This document shows positions 1 through 11,998 of a stretch of 64,000 nt of DNA, in pieces. A program made the position numbers and the translations under genes. The DNA is taken from NCBI GenBank assembly GCA_014925825.1, contig JACGCK010000058.1:186001-250000 (forward strand), in the 5' to 3' direction. The stretch comes from Pholiota molesta. Lineage: Eukaryota; Basidiomycota; Agaricomycetes; Agaricales; Strophariaceae. The number at the start of each line of letters is the position of its first letter. Positions within the stretch are counted from its first letter, which is position 1. The notes beneath the pieces are model-generated. The model had not been told where the DNA came from. It searched no databases and saw only the letters and a list, made by a program, of their open reading frames with translations.

Positions 1-1941
1 CACTACTCGATGCCCGTATACATCAAACATCAATCACTGGCCGTTGACGATGAGGGTTGAATTCGCCTCAGAAGCACATGCGTTCATAGGATTAGAGACA
101 TCGTTCGTTAGCATCGGAGACTATTGGATTTTCCAAGACTACTCGGACGAAAGACGAGTCCAATCATTGGTCCCTGATATTCCATGTCAGCGTTGAAACC
201 ATAAGCGAACAAGCGCCAATTCCTATTTTTCGTTCAAACTTGAAATTTCGGTGAAAATGGTGGCGCGAACACTCACGACGGGCCACGTCGCCAATCGCCA
301 ATTCGCTCTTCTGATCTACCTCTCGCTCGCGCAATCTACGAAGGCGTTCGTGTTAGCACGCCTCGGGCCACACTACCAGATGTCCTCCTCACAGCAGTGA
401 CGTTGACTGCCTCGCCCATGCCACCAGTATCTAACGAGGTATGAGTCCGAAAAGACTTTCCGATAATTAACCAGACTTACGATGGGATCCATAAACTCCT
501 GACATTCCACGACGAATCCACGTAGCGAGTGAACCGGCCGCAGCTCACAGCGCATACCACACCATCTTCTCCACTCAAATCTCCCAAGCCACACGACCAC
601 CCGCCGTGGATCTGCATTTCAAGAGGCATGAATATATAAAGAGCGTTCAGGTCTTCGAGATCCAAGAGGGTGCGCAGACCGGGCCACGGTTGGAAGGCTG
701 CGACTCAAATGAATTCTGCTATATGGAGAGGGCAAGCGTGAAGAAGAAGTAACAGTAAGTCCCTTGTTTTCGATTGCATTCAGCGACATAAAACATACCT
801 GACATAGGCTACATAAAGACCTTCATTCCACGAACGACGTGACGACAAAATACCAGGGGCATGAAATGTCCTAATTTTTGTCAGATTAGGTCTCTTTCCA
901 AGTCAAAAGTGTCGTACCGGGTCCTCGGTTTGACCGCAAGCTCGGCATCGAAACACTCCAAGTTTTACTAAAAGAAGGCGCTGTGCTAAGTACAGGTCGG
1001 GTAGAAGAAAAATAGACACACGCTACGAGATTCTCAAGGTGGACGATGCTTTGCTGTCAATTTCCAGATATCGACGTGTCCAACCCGACTAGACTTCTGT
1101 TTTACGGAGAAGTAAAAGGAGCGGTTATGACGAGTCCTTGATCGTGGGATGCGCGTCTTGTGGAAACCAGGTTCGGGCAGTAAATGTCGATGATGAGCTG
1201 CGTAGGGTCCTCCTTTCGCAAACCCTGTGCAGGGTGCCTTTTCAGAATCACCGTCTCTTACCAAACTGCCGCCACAATCATTCGAAGAAGAAGGGTCGTC
1301 TGCGTCGACAAAGGCAAGCCTCTCATGCTGAAGATAGTATCCTAGAAGGGTGGAAGAGACTAATTATCGTCAGATAGCTCTCTATCGCCGTCAAATGCTT
1401 CGTACCTGGCCCTCATGGCCACAATGCCTAACGTTCAACTCCAAAGGCCAGCACTAGCTCGGTATTCTCCAGGTTTTGAGGAGGTGATGAAAGAATCTTC
1501 GATCGATGCCAGCAGATGCATTGTAAATCGCTGGTTGCGTAGGGGTGTAGAAATGAATGGCGGTGAGAGACAACGCGCTCAGCTCGTGAGGTGTTGGAAA
1601 ATAGCGGCCGCGAATTTAATTTGATGGCATCACTTTCTGTATCAACCCCTCGCATTGACCTGGCAAGCAACTGGCAAGGTCCGGCGCCAGTGATACAACA
1701 CCAATAATAAGTACTGGGAATTCCTGCTGTGAGTCGTGGCATTGTGTTAGGTCTTGTAGCCCTATATGAGGAGTACATACAGAAGAGATCCAGCAAAGGG
1801 TTAGCGGTGAAAATGCTTATCGTTACATGTGGCTACAATGATCTTGCATGATCAGTAATTGGAATAATAAAACCAAATCGTATTTCCAATCTGTATCTTC
1901 GTTCTCTCCTTCAACCGTCACAACCTCAAGGCCTCGTACTC
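1..1941. other. Left-edge intergenic DNA, no supported gene
   Basis: No open frame here shows a recognisable domain or a convincing exon chain. Short stretches around 730-1140 resemble 3440-3730 (both carry a 'cttacggagaagt'-like stretch next to a 'gacgt(a)cg' context), so the F-box gene may be flanked by diverged copies of one sequence. A gene with exons outside the window cannot be excluded. Confidence 0.4.
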
Positions 1942-3241
1942 ATGGCAGCCATAGTAGCTACTGGAATTTCCGATGCGCCTACCGAGATTCTCGAGAAGAT
2001 CTTAGACTTCCTACACGGTGATTCCGCCGCCCTCTGCGCAGCTAGCCTCGTGTGCCGCGAATGGGTCTCTCGAACGCGATATCATCTTTTCAACCCCACC
2101 GTGATCAAGGAATACTCCGTACCAGACCAGTCAGACTTGATCAAAGAAAACGTTCATTCCTTTCTCGCACTCCTCCGGTCGGAGCACTGCACCCTCGTCC
2201 ACGCTCTCCGCCGCCTCATCCTTATGGTCGCCACCCCGGAGTTGATCAAGGACGTGATCGACAGCTTGGTGCTCTCAAAAGCAGCGCCTTCGCAGATCGT
2301 GTATATCCACCACACCAGTTCCCCCTCGATATCCTGGAATGCGCAGGCGTTTCAAAGTGTCCACGACTTCACTTTCAACATGGAATGGCATGCGTTGGAC
2401 GACGAAGCGTGGCAGCTCATCGCGTCCTTTCCACACCTTCGCACTCTCGCTCTATACACCAAACCGAACACCACCGTTACTCTGCCTCCAGATGTATGTG
2501 GCTCGTCTTTTCAGAACCTGCGCACGCTTCGTTTAAGGCTGGTCGCGTCGGAAGAGCTGCTGCACTGGTTGAACAACCTTGATGGATCTCTTTTCGCCTT
2601 GGAGACGTTCGATCTTCGGATGGTCCGATCGTGCCATAGGAGCTGGGGGCCAGTCAAAGCGCTGAACGCATTCCTCAAAAGTGTTTCAGGCACACTGAAG
2701 CACTTGAGTCTTGGCGTAGACGTCGACACCGACCTCTACAGAGAACGGAGGTTGTTGACTACAGGTATGCCGTCCTCATTCCTATACACTGTGCGGGTGA
2801 CTGAGTCGGCTGGCATGTACAGGAGGACCGATAGACCTCAGCCCCCTGGACCATCTCTCCTCGCTTTTTCTTAGGACGCACGACCTGAGTGCCATCTGCG
2901 ACGCTCTTGCATCCCTAAACTCCGAGGTTGAATTGGATGTTCTGACTATACACGCGGTATCGTGGACTGTAGACAGGTTCAACGAGGTCAGAGAATGTGG
3001 TTGCAACCAGACCGTGCTCTTCAAGAGGTTCACCACCATCATGGAGGAAAAACCGTTGGTCGCGATCGAGACCCTGGAGCTAAATCTAAATCTTGACGAA
3101 GACATAGACATCGGCGTTGTAATACACGAATTGGAGGATTGTACCCGATATCCCATATCGTTCACAGGCAACTGGGGCGACCATTTTCAACACAATTCGC
3201 TAGGGTCGGTCAAAGACCTCGTGTATACTCATGAACAATAA
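1942..3241 (+). CDS. F-box/LRR-like protein
   Basis: Predicted 413-residue F-box protein, the substrate-recognition subunit of an SCF-type ubiquitin ligase. Exons are 1942-2764 and 2823-3241; the 58 bp intron (GTATGC...CAG) is phase 1 and splicing restores a long open frame. The F-box lies at about residues 10-50 (APTEILEKILDFL, then AASLVCREW). The rest has leucine-rich segments such as FPHLRTLAL, FQNLRTLRLRL and LKHLSLGVDVD, typical of the degenerate LRR-like tails of large basidiomycete F-box families. The start codon follows a pyrimidine-rich leader and places the F-box at the N terminus, as expected. Substrate unknown. Confidence 0.88.
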
Positions 3242-4182
3242 CGAGCTCGAAACTTGCCACCTGTATAGTAATCATATTACATCGTTTCATATACCGGTCA
3301 TTGTGCGATACGTCGCTTGAACTGCTCAGTTTCAAGGCGCAGTAGCCAATTGAAGGATGCCTCGCCAATTGACGACGTGAAGGACGACTCCGTGTCCGAG
3401 TCGAATCCAGCCGATTCCAAGTGTCCTTCGACGCCGTCGATGTAGACACGTCCTGTCTTACGGAGAAGTCAAGGATGACAGAAAAGTAACAATGAGGCCT
3501 TGATCGACGAATACACGCAGTGACATGAATTACAGCTGGAGCACGAACTGCATAGCGATCTTCTTTCCCCGAAGAACAATCGGAGAAAGAGAAACCACGT
3601 CATGGAAGGTACTATTTTTCATCAGAAATATATATTTAGGGTCAAAAAGTGACGTACGTATTCCTCGATCCAACCCTAAATGCGATATCTCCCGTATTCG
3701 AGAAGATACATGTCATCGTGCCAGCTGCTAATCGCTTCAGAGGCAAATGAACGCATAGCGCCGAGAATGAACGCATAGCACCGAGACGGCGACAGCGAAG
3801 CAGTGCACCCCAGCGTCCAGCCATCGATGCGCCTAACCTGACTCAAGGGACTTCTGTTTGCAGAGAGGGAGACCGAGGCGTGGAACGGCCATAGAGGGGC
3901 CTCCTGAGCCTTTGCTCAAACTCCATGTACGCTAGAGTGTCCGTCGCTAAGTTGCCACCACCACCTTAGAGACGAAGGGCCGTTCGCATTGACAACGGCA
4001 AGTCCAGTGGCCCAGACCAGTCATCTCGTTTAATACATCGGAGGGTTGATGGTCATCACTGTGCAGGTATCGATCACTTTGGATTGATTTATTTTCTACT
4101 TTGGTTGCATTTCTTTAGGGAACGCTACAAGGGGCGAACACCGTAAAGTCCATTGACATAAAGTTACATGAAATAGGTGGGA
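3242..4182. other. Intergenic region between convergent genes
   Basis: Lies between the 3' ends of the F-box gene and EFM7. Part of it (about 3440-3730) resembles 730-1140. I see no coding exon chain. A short direct repeat ('gaacgcatagc(g/a)ccgaga') occurs twice at about 3748-3786. Confidence 0.4.
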
Positions 4183-5267
4183 TCAACGTCGTCTCGTCAT
4201 CCTCCATCCATGCACGGTGGATCGGATGGATTCCTCTCCCGAATCCTCAGGAAACATGGGCTACCCAAGTCGAACATAGTCAGCGCAAAACCAGTTTTAT
4301 CGAGGAGGAACACGCACCGGAAACGTCTTCGTATAGATCTCTTCACAAACCCAACCGCGCTGCGCCGCCTTCTCGAAAAACTGCATGTCTCGATGGGCAA
4401 GGTGGGGGCGGTGGTGCGAGTAGAACACGAGAACCTGGGGGACCGCGGAACCGCCTGGCTGTGATGGAGCGAGCGCTAATTCGCAGGTTTTGAGCATCGC
4501 ATCATGCTGAAAAAAAAAAAAAAACGATTAGGAATTACAACAAAAGGAACCTAAATTCATTTTCGTACCTGCGAGTGATTGAAGATCAGATCGGAGAGGA
4601 TGATGATATCGAACAGTTTGGGATCGGCGGTGGCGGGTAAAGCATCGAGAAGGGGGGTCACTGAATGTCCCCAGATATACCCTTGAACGTCGACACGGCT
4701 TGATTCACCTTTCGCCGTGTTTTCCGAAACGTTGAAGCGCATGTTGTCCACCAGAGAGGCATCAGGATAGTCAGTCACGACCACCTAAACGCATACGCGT
4801 GAATGCCGAAAACAAGAAAGACGAGAGTAGAACCAACTAAACGTACCTTGCGCGCGCCCAGTTTCGCTGCCACAATGCTAGGCAGAGCCCCGCCAGCCCC
4901 GAGCTCCAAAACACAACGATCTTTGAACAAATTGACGTTCGAGTCCAGGAACGACGCCAGAGCTAGAGCCGCGTTCCATCTAAATGGCGATCAGTCAAAC
5001 AACGATTCAAGCACGGTAAGATGTTGGGCATTTACAGATAATGCGCCCAGAGTGGATGTGATCCGACGAGTCGTATATCGATCTTGCGCCAGTCAGCTGG
5101 GGATAACACCTTGCTTTCATCGCGCGTGTAGGTGGAGATTGTCGGTTCCGGCGTGGGTGGCCTGGGTGGTTCCTTCTCAGTTTAGAGATTCAGATCATGG
5201 GAGGCGTGGGAGGGAAACTGACTGTAAAGATGCCGCCTAGGCCTAGGTTTTCATCGTCTGAAGCCAT
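4183..5267 (-). CDS. EFM7: Protein N-terminal and lysine N-methyltransferase EFM7 (Nnt1 family)
   Basis: Class I SAM-dependent methyltransferase; in yeast EFM7 methylates the N terminus and adjacent lysine of translation elongation factor eEF1A. I reconstruct six exons on the minus strand: 5267-5223, 5174-5037 (last base 5036), 4979-4847, 4784-4569, 4506-4318 and 4260-4183, with GT-AG introns of about 42-70 bp. The translation has PPTPEPTISTYTRDES near the N terminus, the SAM-binding stretch VLELGAGGALPSIVAA, the family motif VTDYPDASLVDNMRFN, the post-I stretch IILSDLIFNHSQ, and ends in PMFPEDSGEESIRSTVHGWR. Order and spacing match the fungal Nnt1 family through to its characteristic C terminus. 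The start gives MASDDENLGLGGIFT, like family members. No sign of damage. Confidence 0.92.
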
Positions 5268-5861
5268 CGTTACAGAGTGGTAAAGGAAAAGACGTTGTGT
5301 TGACGTTGTGTTTGGAAATTTCGACATTGAGAGTTTGTTTGGCAAGAAAGTTGATGGCAAACATATACGCCTGCGAAGCGCTCAACGCGCTCAGCGCTCG
5401 CTCGGTCAACGCTCGGTTAAAGCAAAAGCAAGGTTTAGGGATGCTAGTAAGTATCATTGCGATGAAGTACGCTGCGACAAGTTTGAAATGCCTTGTCCCA
5501 TAATAAGTATCAGTGCTAAAGATCATTACAACACTCGCTTTGATAATGCCGGATAATTTGGGGATAATTTCGAATCTTTTCACTATTTTAGAGCGAACTG
5601 TGCGGATTCGCCGGACAGTGTCATGATTCTTCTGCTCGTACCTGATATGATGATGTCAGTGACGGGCGCTAATCGAGCGCTAATCAACGTATCAGGTACG
5701 ATTGTCACTTGTCAAGGCCTTTACTCCCGAACTCCTTTGAGTTCAGCGTGCGTTGTTCTTCGCACGCTTTAATAATTTAATATCGCATCTGAATCTTTTA
5801 AAATTTTCGACACTGGTACACGTTTTTCTGCATGCGACATACACTGCCTAGAAGAAAAAAA
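5268..5861. other. Intergenic region upstream of EFM7
   Basis: No gene seen. It contains GCGCTC-rich short repeats near 5385-5420 and the 12 bp inverted repeat listed separately. The EFM7 promoter is expected in its left end. Confidence 0.5.
5636..5701. repeat. Perfect 12 bp inverted repeat, potential hairpin
   Basis: Arm TCGTACCTGATA at 5636-5647 pairs perfectly with TATCAGGTACGA at 5690-5701. The 42 bp loop holds two copies of 'gcgctaatc'. It could be a small terminal-inverted-repeat relic or simply a hairpin. No coding capacity. Confidence 0.6.
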
Positions 5862-5941
5862 TTCGGGTACGGGGAATCGAACCCCGAGCTGCCGCGACAC
5901 TCCTTGAGAGGCGGCAATGTTAGCCGTTACACCATACCCGA
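5862..5941 (-). tRNA. tRNA-Glu (CTC) with an 8 nt intron
   Basis: On the minus strand the 7 bp acceptor stem TCGGGTA/TACCCGA closes perfectly, the T arm is CGGGG-TTCGATT-CCCCG, and the anticodon stem is GCCGC/GCGGC. The anticodon loop region is 15 nt, so an 8 nt intron after position 37 is inferred, leaving CTC as anticodon. Coordinates include the discriminator base (5862). It is a close paralog of the copies at 17488 and 19705. Confidence 0.93.
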
Positions 5942-6299
5942 TGGAGGGACCCTTTTCTGCTCTGCGTTCGTTCGAGTAGAATAAGCGCTCGGCGCTCGAC
6001 GGCCTATAAAGAAGATTGTCTGAGTAGCATAAGGCAAAAGAAAAGATGTTATATATCGCCATTCACGACTAGTCACGAACCAATACACCGGTGAGAGTAC
6101 TATATACAACACATTGAAGAAGGAGCCAATCTCTAGCTACTGTTATACGATAAATACTTGGGTAATCCGAATCCTATTATGGCTACAAAGAGTTGACGAA
6201 GAGATTCTGTCGAGCTATTAGAGGATTTAATCGTTTAATGGAAATTATCTAGCACATAGCAAATGTTCGACACGTACATAACAACGTGCGAATCAGGAC

Positions 6300-6593
6300 T
6301 CAGTAAGTGTAGCCCGGATACTGCTGATGCATTTCAGTGAGCGCGACTGTAGCAGCAGTTTCCTTGGCAGCGTTCTTAGAGCTGGCGTCGCCGCATCCGT
6401 ACTGCAACTGATTGACTAGAGCGACGTCAGTGCCATGCAAACAAGGTTAGATTTCGAATGTAAGAGACGCACTGAACACTTTGACCGAGTGCACGGTCTG
6501 ATTAGCAGGACCGGATGTGCTGGACTCGTAGACAGGGACCGGCAAACGGAGGGCCTGGCAAAAATTGTGAAGCCTGTTAACTGCAGAGGCCAT
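6300..6593 (-). CDS. Small single-domain dsRNA-binding-motif protein
   Basis: A short two-exon gene: exon 1 is 6593-6473, the intron 6472-6416 (57 bp, GTGCGT...CTAG), exon 2 6415-6300, giving 78 residues. The whole protein fits one double-stranded RNA-binding motif: helix 1 (AVNRLHNFCQALRLPVPVYES), the loop SGPAN, strand VHSVKVFINQLQYGCGDA, then SSKNAAKETAATVALTEM, which matches the conserved basic/alanine helix 2 of dsRBDs. Fungi encode similar one-domain proteins, but the partner and role are unknown. There is no signal peptide or membrane segment. Confidence 0.8.
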
Positions 6594-8547
6594 GTGTATT
6601 GATATTCGGCGACTGTAATTCGAGAATGAATAATTGATAGGTGGAGTTGATAGCTTCAGTCGAGTGAGCAGTGGGCGGAGGAGTTGATACCTCTCACAGC
6701 TCGCCCTGTACTGGTTAAATACTTTGGAATTTGGAGTACCGCACAGGGATATCTAGCTTCCATGTATCTCAGTACTCGTTCTGCTTCAACGGCGAGGAGT
6801 TTTCAATCGACATCTACGGGTAGTGCACTCTACATCACATATCTAAGCCCGTAGAATGCAGGTATTCAGGGATAGATCTCTAACACCCGACCATGGAGGC
6901 TGGTACTGTGCAAGTTTTACGCCAAGGAGTATGGGTTCGGGAGGAAGGTGTTTATTACGCAACGTCTAGGGCTAGATATTGCCCACACTTGCCGTAAGTT
7001 TATGTTCCTCCTTCCGAAAATTCTGAACATCATGTCTACTTGCACGCTTCACCATGCTCCGACGATGCTGACGCCAAGTTCGTGTTTTGGATTCCAGCAT
7101 AAGACACACGGACGAGAGTCTTGGATATTCGGCGTCAAACCGTTACCCTATAGGCTTGATTGAACCCTTAAGCGCTGATGTCACGTGCAGGCGCTAATTT
7201 CGGGACCGCGCCCCGACGGTCCTGTGTACAATGCCCTGGCTCACAGCTAACGGATACTGGTTGGATGTAGGGCAAATTTCTGGCCGTTGCATGCGGATCA
7301 ACTATTAAAGCCGTTACCCAGTGAATATTCCTGCGGTGACTTACCGGTAACCGAAGATATACTTATTGCTGTGGACATAGCGGTGCGTCATGATCTGCGT
7401 TTGAAGCCGGTGGGTAGAAACATGTAACTAGATATAAGTATATTAGTATGAGCTACTAGCTACTATATAATTAACGGGTAAAGCTGAGTTCTGCGCTTGT
7501 ACCGACGGTCTGACGATGTTGTTCTACTGGTTTGGTCACAGAAATGTTTTACCACATGAAATGATACTGAACGTAACTTGAGGTATAACTATAGAGAGAA
7601 CTAGATGTTTCTAATTACACTGCTTATGATCTCCAATATTCAATGCTCAGCCTGCACGGAAACTGGAAGTACGTTCTTATGTAAGATCGATATCTCCAGT
7701 CGTAGGTTGGTTCCAGCGACATCATGAACTAAGATATTTGGAATGGGTTTCGGCCGGCTAAGCCAAATCGAGACATACATGTAGGTCCAATATATGACGT
7801 TTTGATCACTTAGAAATTGCTGTACTCTGACTATCTGCCGGCGGATCGAAACGTCGATTTTAAAGTTCAAGCTTTACATTCCAGATATCGATGTGTTATT
7901 GGGGCATTTTTATAATACACGTATCACCGGAGTCGCAAGGGATTGCCGCTCCAGATATTTCCTGCAAGACCTCTAATTGACGCCTGATATTAGGATCTTT
8001 AAGATCGGCTTTAAAATCCGTGAAACTCTGAATTATTTGCAAATCAACATCGTCTGTCAAAACGATATGCCAAAGATAAAACCGAGATAAGACTCTATCG
8101 GAACCAAATAAATCGAAAGCTCTCCAAATGCAAGCCAAGGAATTTGTTTCTGATCGCACCTCGCTTTTGTGCAGCAGGAACAAGCCGAGACGAAAATTAC
8201 TTGATTGAGTAATCTCGGATAGCTAACCGGATCACCTCACTTGCTGTCATCATCGACACCTTGAGACGCGCCATTTCTCAACATTCTGGTTAGTACCACT
8301 CTCTTGTGCATTATCTACACAAAGGTCTCTATCATCTGACCCATTTTCTTCAACAGGTAGCGCTTTATGATATCGGATAGCCTTCCAGGACTCTTGGTTT
8401 GCAGGATGGCGTCGTCAATGAACCATACTGCTTCGTGATGACGTTCATCTTTCACAAGGCCCTTATTCATTCAGAGAATGGCTATAAGTCAGAGCTTCAT
8501 GCTGTGAAAAAGCACAACTCTTCGTCCTCAAGGAAGCTTCGCACCAA
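6594..8547. other. Intergenic region, no supported gene
   Basis: Nearly 2 kb with open frames no longer than about 95 residues and no recognisable domain. A short hairpin (GGACCG...CGGTCC) lies near 7202-7221. The AT-rich stretch 7420-7480 contains several 'actagata'/'gctacta' words. The frame at 7896-8183 (minus) is open but matches nothing I know. Confidence 0.45.
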
Positions 8548-10027
8548 ATGGCTCCTTCCGTCGCTGAGATCCAAACTACGCCCTCCGTCCAGCCGATAGA
8601 AGCTGCAAAGGAGGCATTGAAGACGAGAGAACCAGCTTTCCATGACAATGTAAGGATTCTAGGACCAACTTTATGACGCGTCGTCTAATGTCCAGCTACA
8701 GGGACCCAAATATCCCTTCTATCTTCCGTATTACGATCTCGAGGAGAAGTTTCCTCCAACAGAGCTCTTTGGTACGACCATTCAGTTACACCGCCTCTAC
8801 TCAATCCCTCACTAAGCATTTAGATTTCGTCGATCCTGGCAGCCGCGCGGACCCAAAGAAGCCCCACTTACTGAACCCAAACACGACAACGAAGAACGTC
8901 AGCCCTTACCTCGGCACCGAGATTACTGGGGTGCAGATCTCTGAGTTGAGTCCAGCGGGTCTCGACGAGCTCGCGCTTTTTGCTGCGGAGCGAAAGGTCC
9001 TCGTGTTCCGAGACCAGAACTTCAAGGATCTCTCGCCTGAGCGGCAGATTGAGATCGCCAGGTCAGTTGCTTGCCTTTACATCGCGTCCATGCTGAGCTG
9101 ACGTTTACACCCTCCAGGCATTTTGGTCCGATCCAGAGGCACCCAACGTCGGGCAATGTTAAAGGGTTCCCCGAGTTCCACATTGGTGAGTATCCCAAGT
9201 ACCAGTGCACCGGAATATACAAATTGATATTGTTCGTAGTTTATCGTGATCCCGACCACGATCTTGGGCGCACACCACGCCGAGCGAATCGTATCAGCCC
9301 CGTCCAATGGCACTCAGATATCTCGTACGAGCTTCAACCTCCTGGTACCACTATATTCGTGTCTCTGGAACAGGTACGCTGAGCGGCCTTATACCTTGAA
9401 ATACAACGTTGATCCTGTTCGAACCCAGCCTGCGTCCGATGGTGGAGACACCCTCTTCGCCTCCCAAGTAGAGGCGTACAATCGCCTCTCTCCAGAGTTC
9501 AAAAAGCGCCTCGAGGGCCTTCGCGCAGTCCACTCGGCTGTCAGACAGGCTGAGGATTCCAAGGAGAGGAATGGTCCCGTTCGCCGCGAGCCCGTTGAGA
9601 CAGAGGTGAAGTCCTCGCTCTCGGTCCTATTTCAACGTTTACTTACGCCCATGACTACAGCACCCCGTCGTCCGCGTCCACCCTGTCACCGGTGAGAAGG
9701 CGCTCTATGTCAACGAGGGCTTCACGCGCTACATCGTCGGCTTCCGCCAGGAAGAATCCGACGCGCTCCTCGGCTTCTTGTACAACCACATCGCCAAAGC
9801 GGCCGACTTCCAGATCAGAGGAACGTACCAGCCTGGGACCGTCGTTATCTGGGTAAATCATATGCCTCTCAGCGTGGTCGATGTGCAGATGCTAATGCAC
9901 GTTTACTTTATTGTAGGATAACAGACTTACGGTCCATTCCATTACCAGCGATTACGACCGGTCGAACCGCAGGCACAATTTCCGCCTTACTCCCCAGGCC
10001 GAGGTGCCCATCCCAGCTACGGCGTAA
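8548..10027 (+). CDS. TauD/TfdA-family 2OG-Fe(II) dioxygenase (sulfonate/taurine dioxygenase-like)
   Basis: Predicted oxygenase that couples 2-oxoglutarate decarboxylation to oxidation of a small substrate; fungal relatives act on sulfonates, but the substrate cannot be read here. Eight exons: 8548-8649, 8696-8771, 8824-9061, 9118-9185, 9240-9373, 9429-9605, 9661-9852 and 9917-10027. N terminus MAPSVAEIQTTPSVQP, then GPKYPFYLPYYDLEEKFPP, YLGTEITGVQIS, and RKVLVFRDQ before HFGPIQRHP. The iron-binding HxD is in QWHSDISYE, substrate-side motif GGDTLFAS follows, and the distal iron histidine is in NRLTVHS near the C terminus, followed by the arginine-rich NRRHNFRLT. All active-site elements are present, so it looks intact. 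Cytosolic, no targeting signal. Confidence 0.9.
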
Positions 10028-10494
10028 ATTAAACTGTGCTGTATGATAAGCGGTCGTATTTCATTAAATGTATATGGTATTCAACATCGCAGAGAAGAAT
10101 TTAACTTCATTATATGAATTTTGTAAACATTCCCTACCTTGATAACCACACCTTTTCCTGCATGCTATCAAGTTGGCATATCATTTGCTTAGCATGCACT
10201 TAAATTGGCACGAACCTGGTGGCAAGCGTGACATTACCTCTAAAATTTTGTCGTAACCCAAACCCGTAACCCGTAAGATTTCCGTCACGTTCACGATTGA
10301 AGCTGGAAGGCTGAAGGTCGTAGAGCTGGAGGTCAAGGGAGCGGGGCAACTTGAACGTGTGCTAAGTAGAGGTACGCGGCCCGACACATCATTCCGACGC
10401 GTGACCAAAAGTTATGTAAGAAACACTCGTGTTTCGCGTGGTGCGGTGGTTATATTTTCGCGAAGGCTCCGTCTTTCAAACATACTATGCCACC

Positions 10495-11300
10495 ATGAAG
10501 GCTCCTTCTCCTTCCTGTAAGTCAGAGATCTTTTCTTACTTGTTTGTTTTTTGCTGATTATTTTAGCGACTAAACCCCCTTTGAAACGCCGCAAGTTACA
10601 CCGGAGCTCGAGCACCACAGCACTGCCAATCTCAAATCCAATCACCGTAAAGTCTCCAGTGGCGACAGAGAACACGAACGCGAACAAAGGGATACCAATT
10701 TGTGCAACATGCCATAGGGCACTGCAGAATACGACTGCTGGGAGCATCATTCAATGTGCGATGTGCGTTCCAATTATATTTTTAGGCGCTTCTACATGTC
10801 CTGTCAAAGCCGCATTGCCACTGATTTCTGTATGCTAATACTGTTTCCTAGATGTTTATCTACCACCTGTGCTGTGTGCTCTCGTACCTGTACACATTCC
10901 GCTGCATCCCAGCCGCCAACGCCGCACCTGACCTGGTCCCCTACGCCCTCGCCCTCACCTGCACCTTCGCCGCGGCGTTCCGTGCTCTCGCTTAATTCAT
11001 CCAACGTCAATCTGCCACTGGCCGACTCGCCACTGATGCCGACGCAGAATTTCGTGCCCGGGAAACGACGCAAACACGCGGATGAGGACGATCCGCCGTA
11101 TCAGGATATGAATCAGAAGAGCACGACGTACGTTGAGGACCAAGGGGAGTTTGGGCCGGGATGCACTAGATTTATCTGCCGAAATTGCTGCTATGAGGAT
11201 ACACATAAGTGCGTTATCTCTTGTTGGTCTACGCGCTCTCTCTAAAAATTTCGTCAGTAATACAACCACTTGTCTCGACTGCTACGGTTCCCGAACTTAA
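10495..11300 (+). CDS. Conserved fungal cysteine-rich (zinc-finger-like) protein
   Basis: Four exons (10495-10516, 10567-10762, 10852-11208, 11258-11300) give 205 residues in a consistent frame. After a basic N terminus (KPPLKRRKLHR, a possible nuclear signal) come two cysteine clusters: ICATCHRAL...IIQCAICLSTTCAVCSRTC near residues 50-90, and GCTRFICRNCCYED...TTTCLDCYGSRT at the very C terminus. Between them is a Ser/Pro-rich linker and GKRRKHADEDD. The spacing suggests paired zinc-binding knuckles with the two halves folding together. I recognise the pattern as one found in other fungi but know no function. An ATG nine bases upstream is out of frame and closes at once, so 10495 is the best start. 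Confidence 0.75.
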
Positions 11301-11998
11301 CATACACCATCCAGTTATTTCTCCCTCGCTCCATTTTATTGTATTCACAATCTTATCACCCATCGCTTCAGCTATCGCATTTGTCATTATTTCATTCATT
11401 TCCCCTTGTCCTTATATTGCCCTCATTTCAACATGCTATGTACCTCTGAATCGTACTCTGCTACACCTTTAACCCATTGTATTATTAACCCTCCTTTATG
11501 CCGCACCCATGTCCACGAGGCGAACACGTCGTATCCCCTGGACGCTCACACTCCCCGGATCCCAGCCAAGCCGCTGTTGTTCTACGACGACCTAGAAAAG
11601 TACGGAGTGATCGCCCTTAACATATGAAGCATCGTACTTGACAGTTCGGCACGACCTGGTCCTGAAGGCCTGAAGCTTTGTGTAACAGAGTGACTATTAT
11701 TTTTCCATCACTTTCTTTTTTCTTATCACATCATTCGTCATCCCCACCGATCCTTTATTTTTCTTTGCCTCTCGTTTATATTTGTTTTTATTTCCTTTTA
11801 TATTTTCTAAGACTCTCTACTCCTTGACTATAAAAGCTGTAGTTACTCACAGATAGTCCCCAAGCGAATCTTTAGTGTTCGCTATCCCTTGTGGCGAAAC
11901 TCCATCACTGTCGCTTGATACTCACAGTTGTCACTTTCGTCACGCTTTATTAATAAATGTCCGGCGTGACATGCTCGTGACGCAATTACCTCTGATCA
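11301..11998. other. Intergenic region with a gene relic at about 11505-11600
   Basis: The stretch around 11505-11585 (encoding roughly HEANTSYPLDAHTPRIPAKP) is clearly related to 14025-14100 (HEANAAYPVDARTLRIPAK). Both are preceded by a similar 'taacycattgtatt' context. These look like two decayed copies of one exon. The rest (11640-11990) is T-rich and holds the probable promoter of the next gene. Confidence 0.45.

Noticed and set aside
7640..8183. Two minus-strand frames of 76 and 95 residues
   Set aside because: No recognisable domain and no convincing splice links between them.
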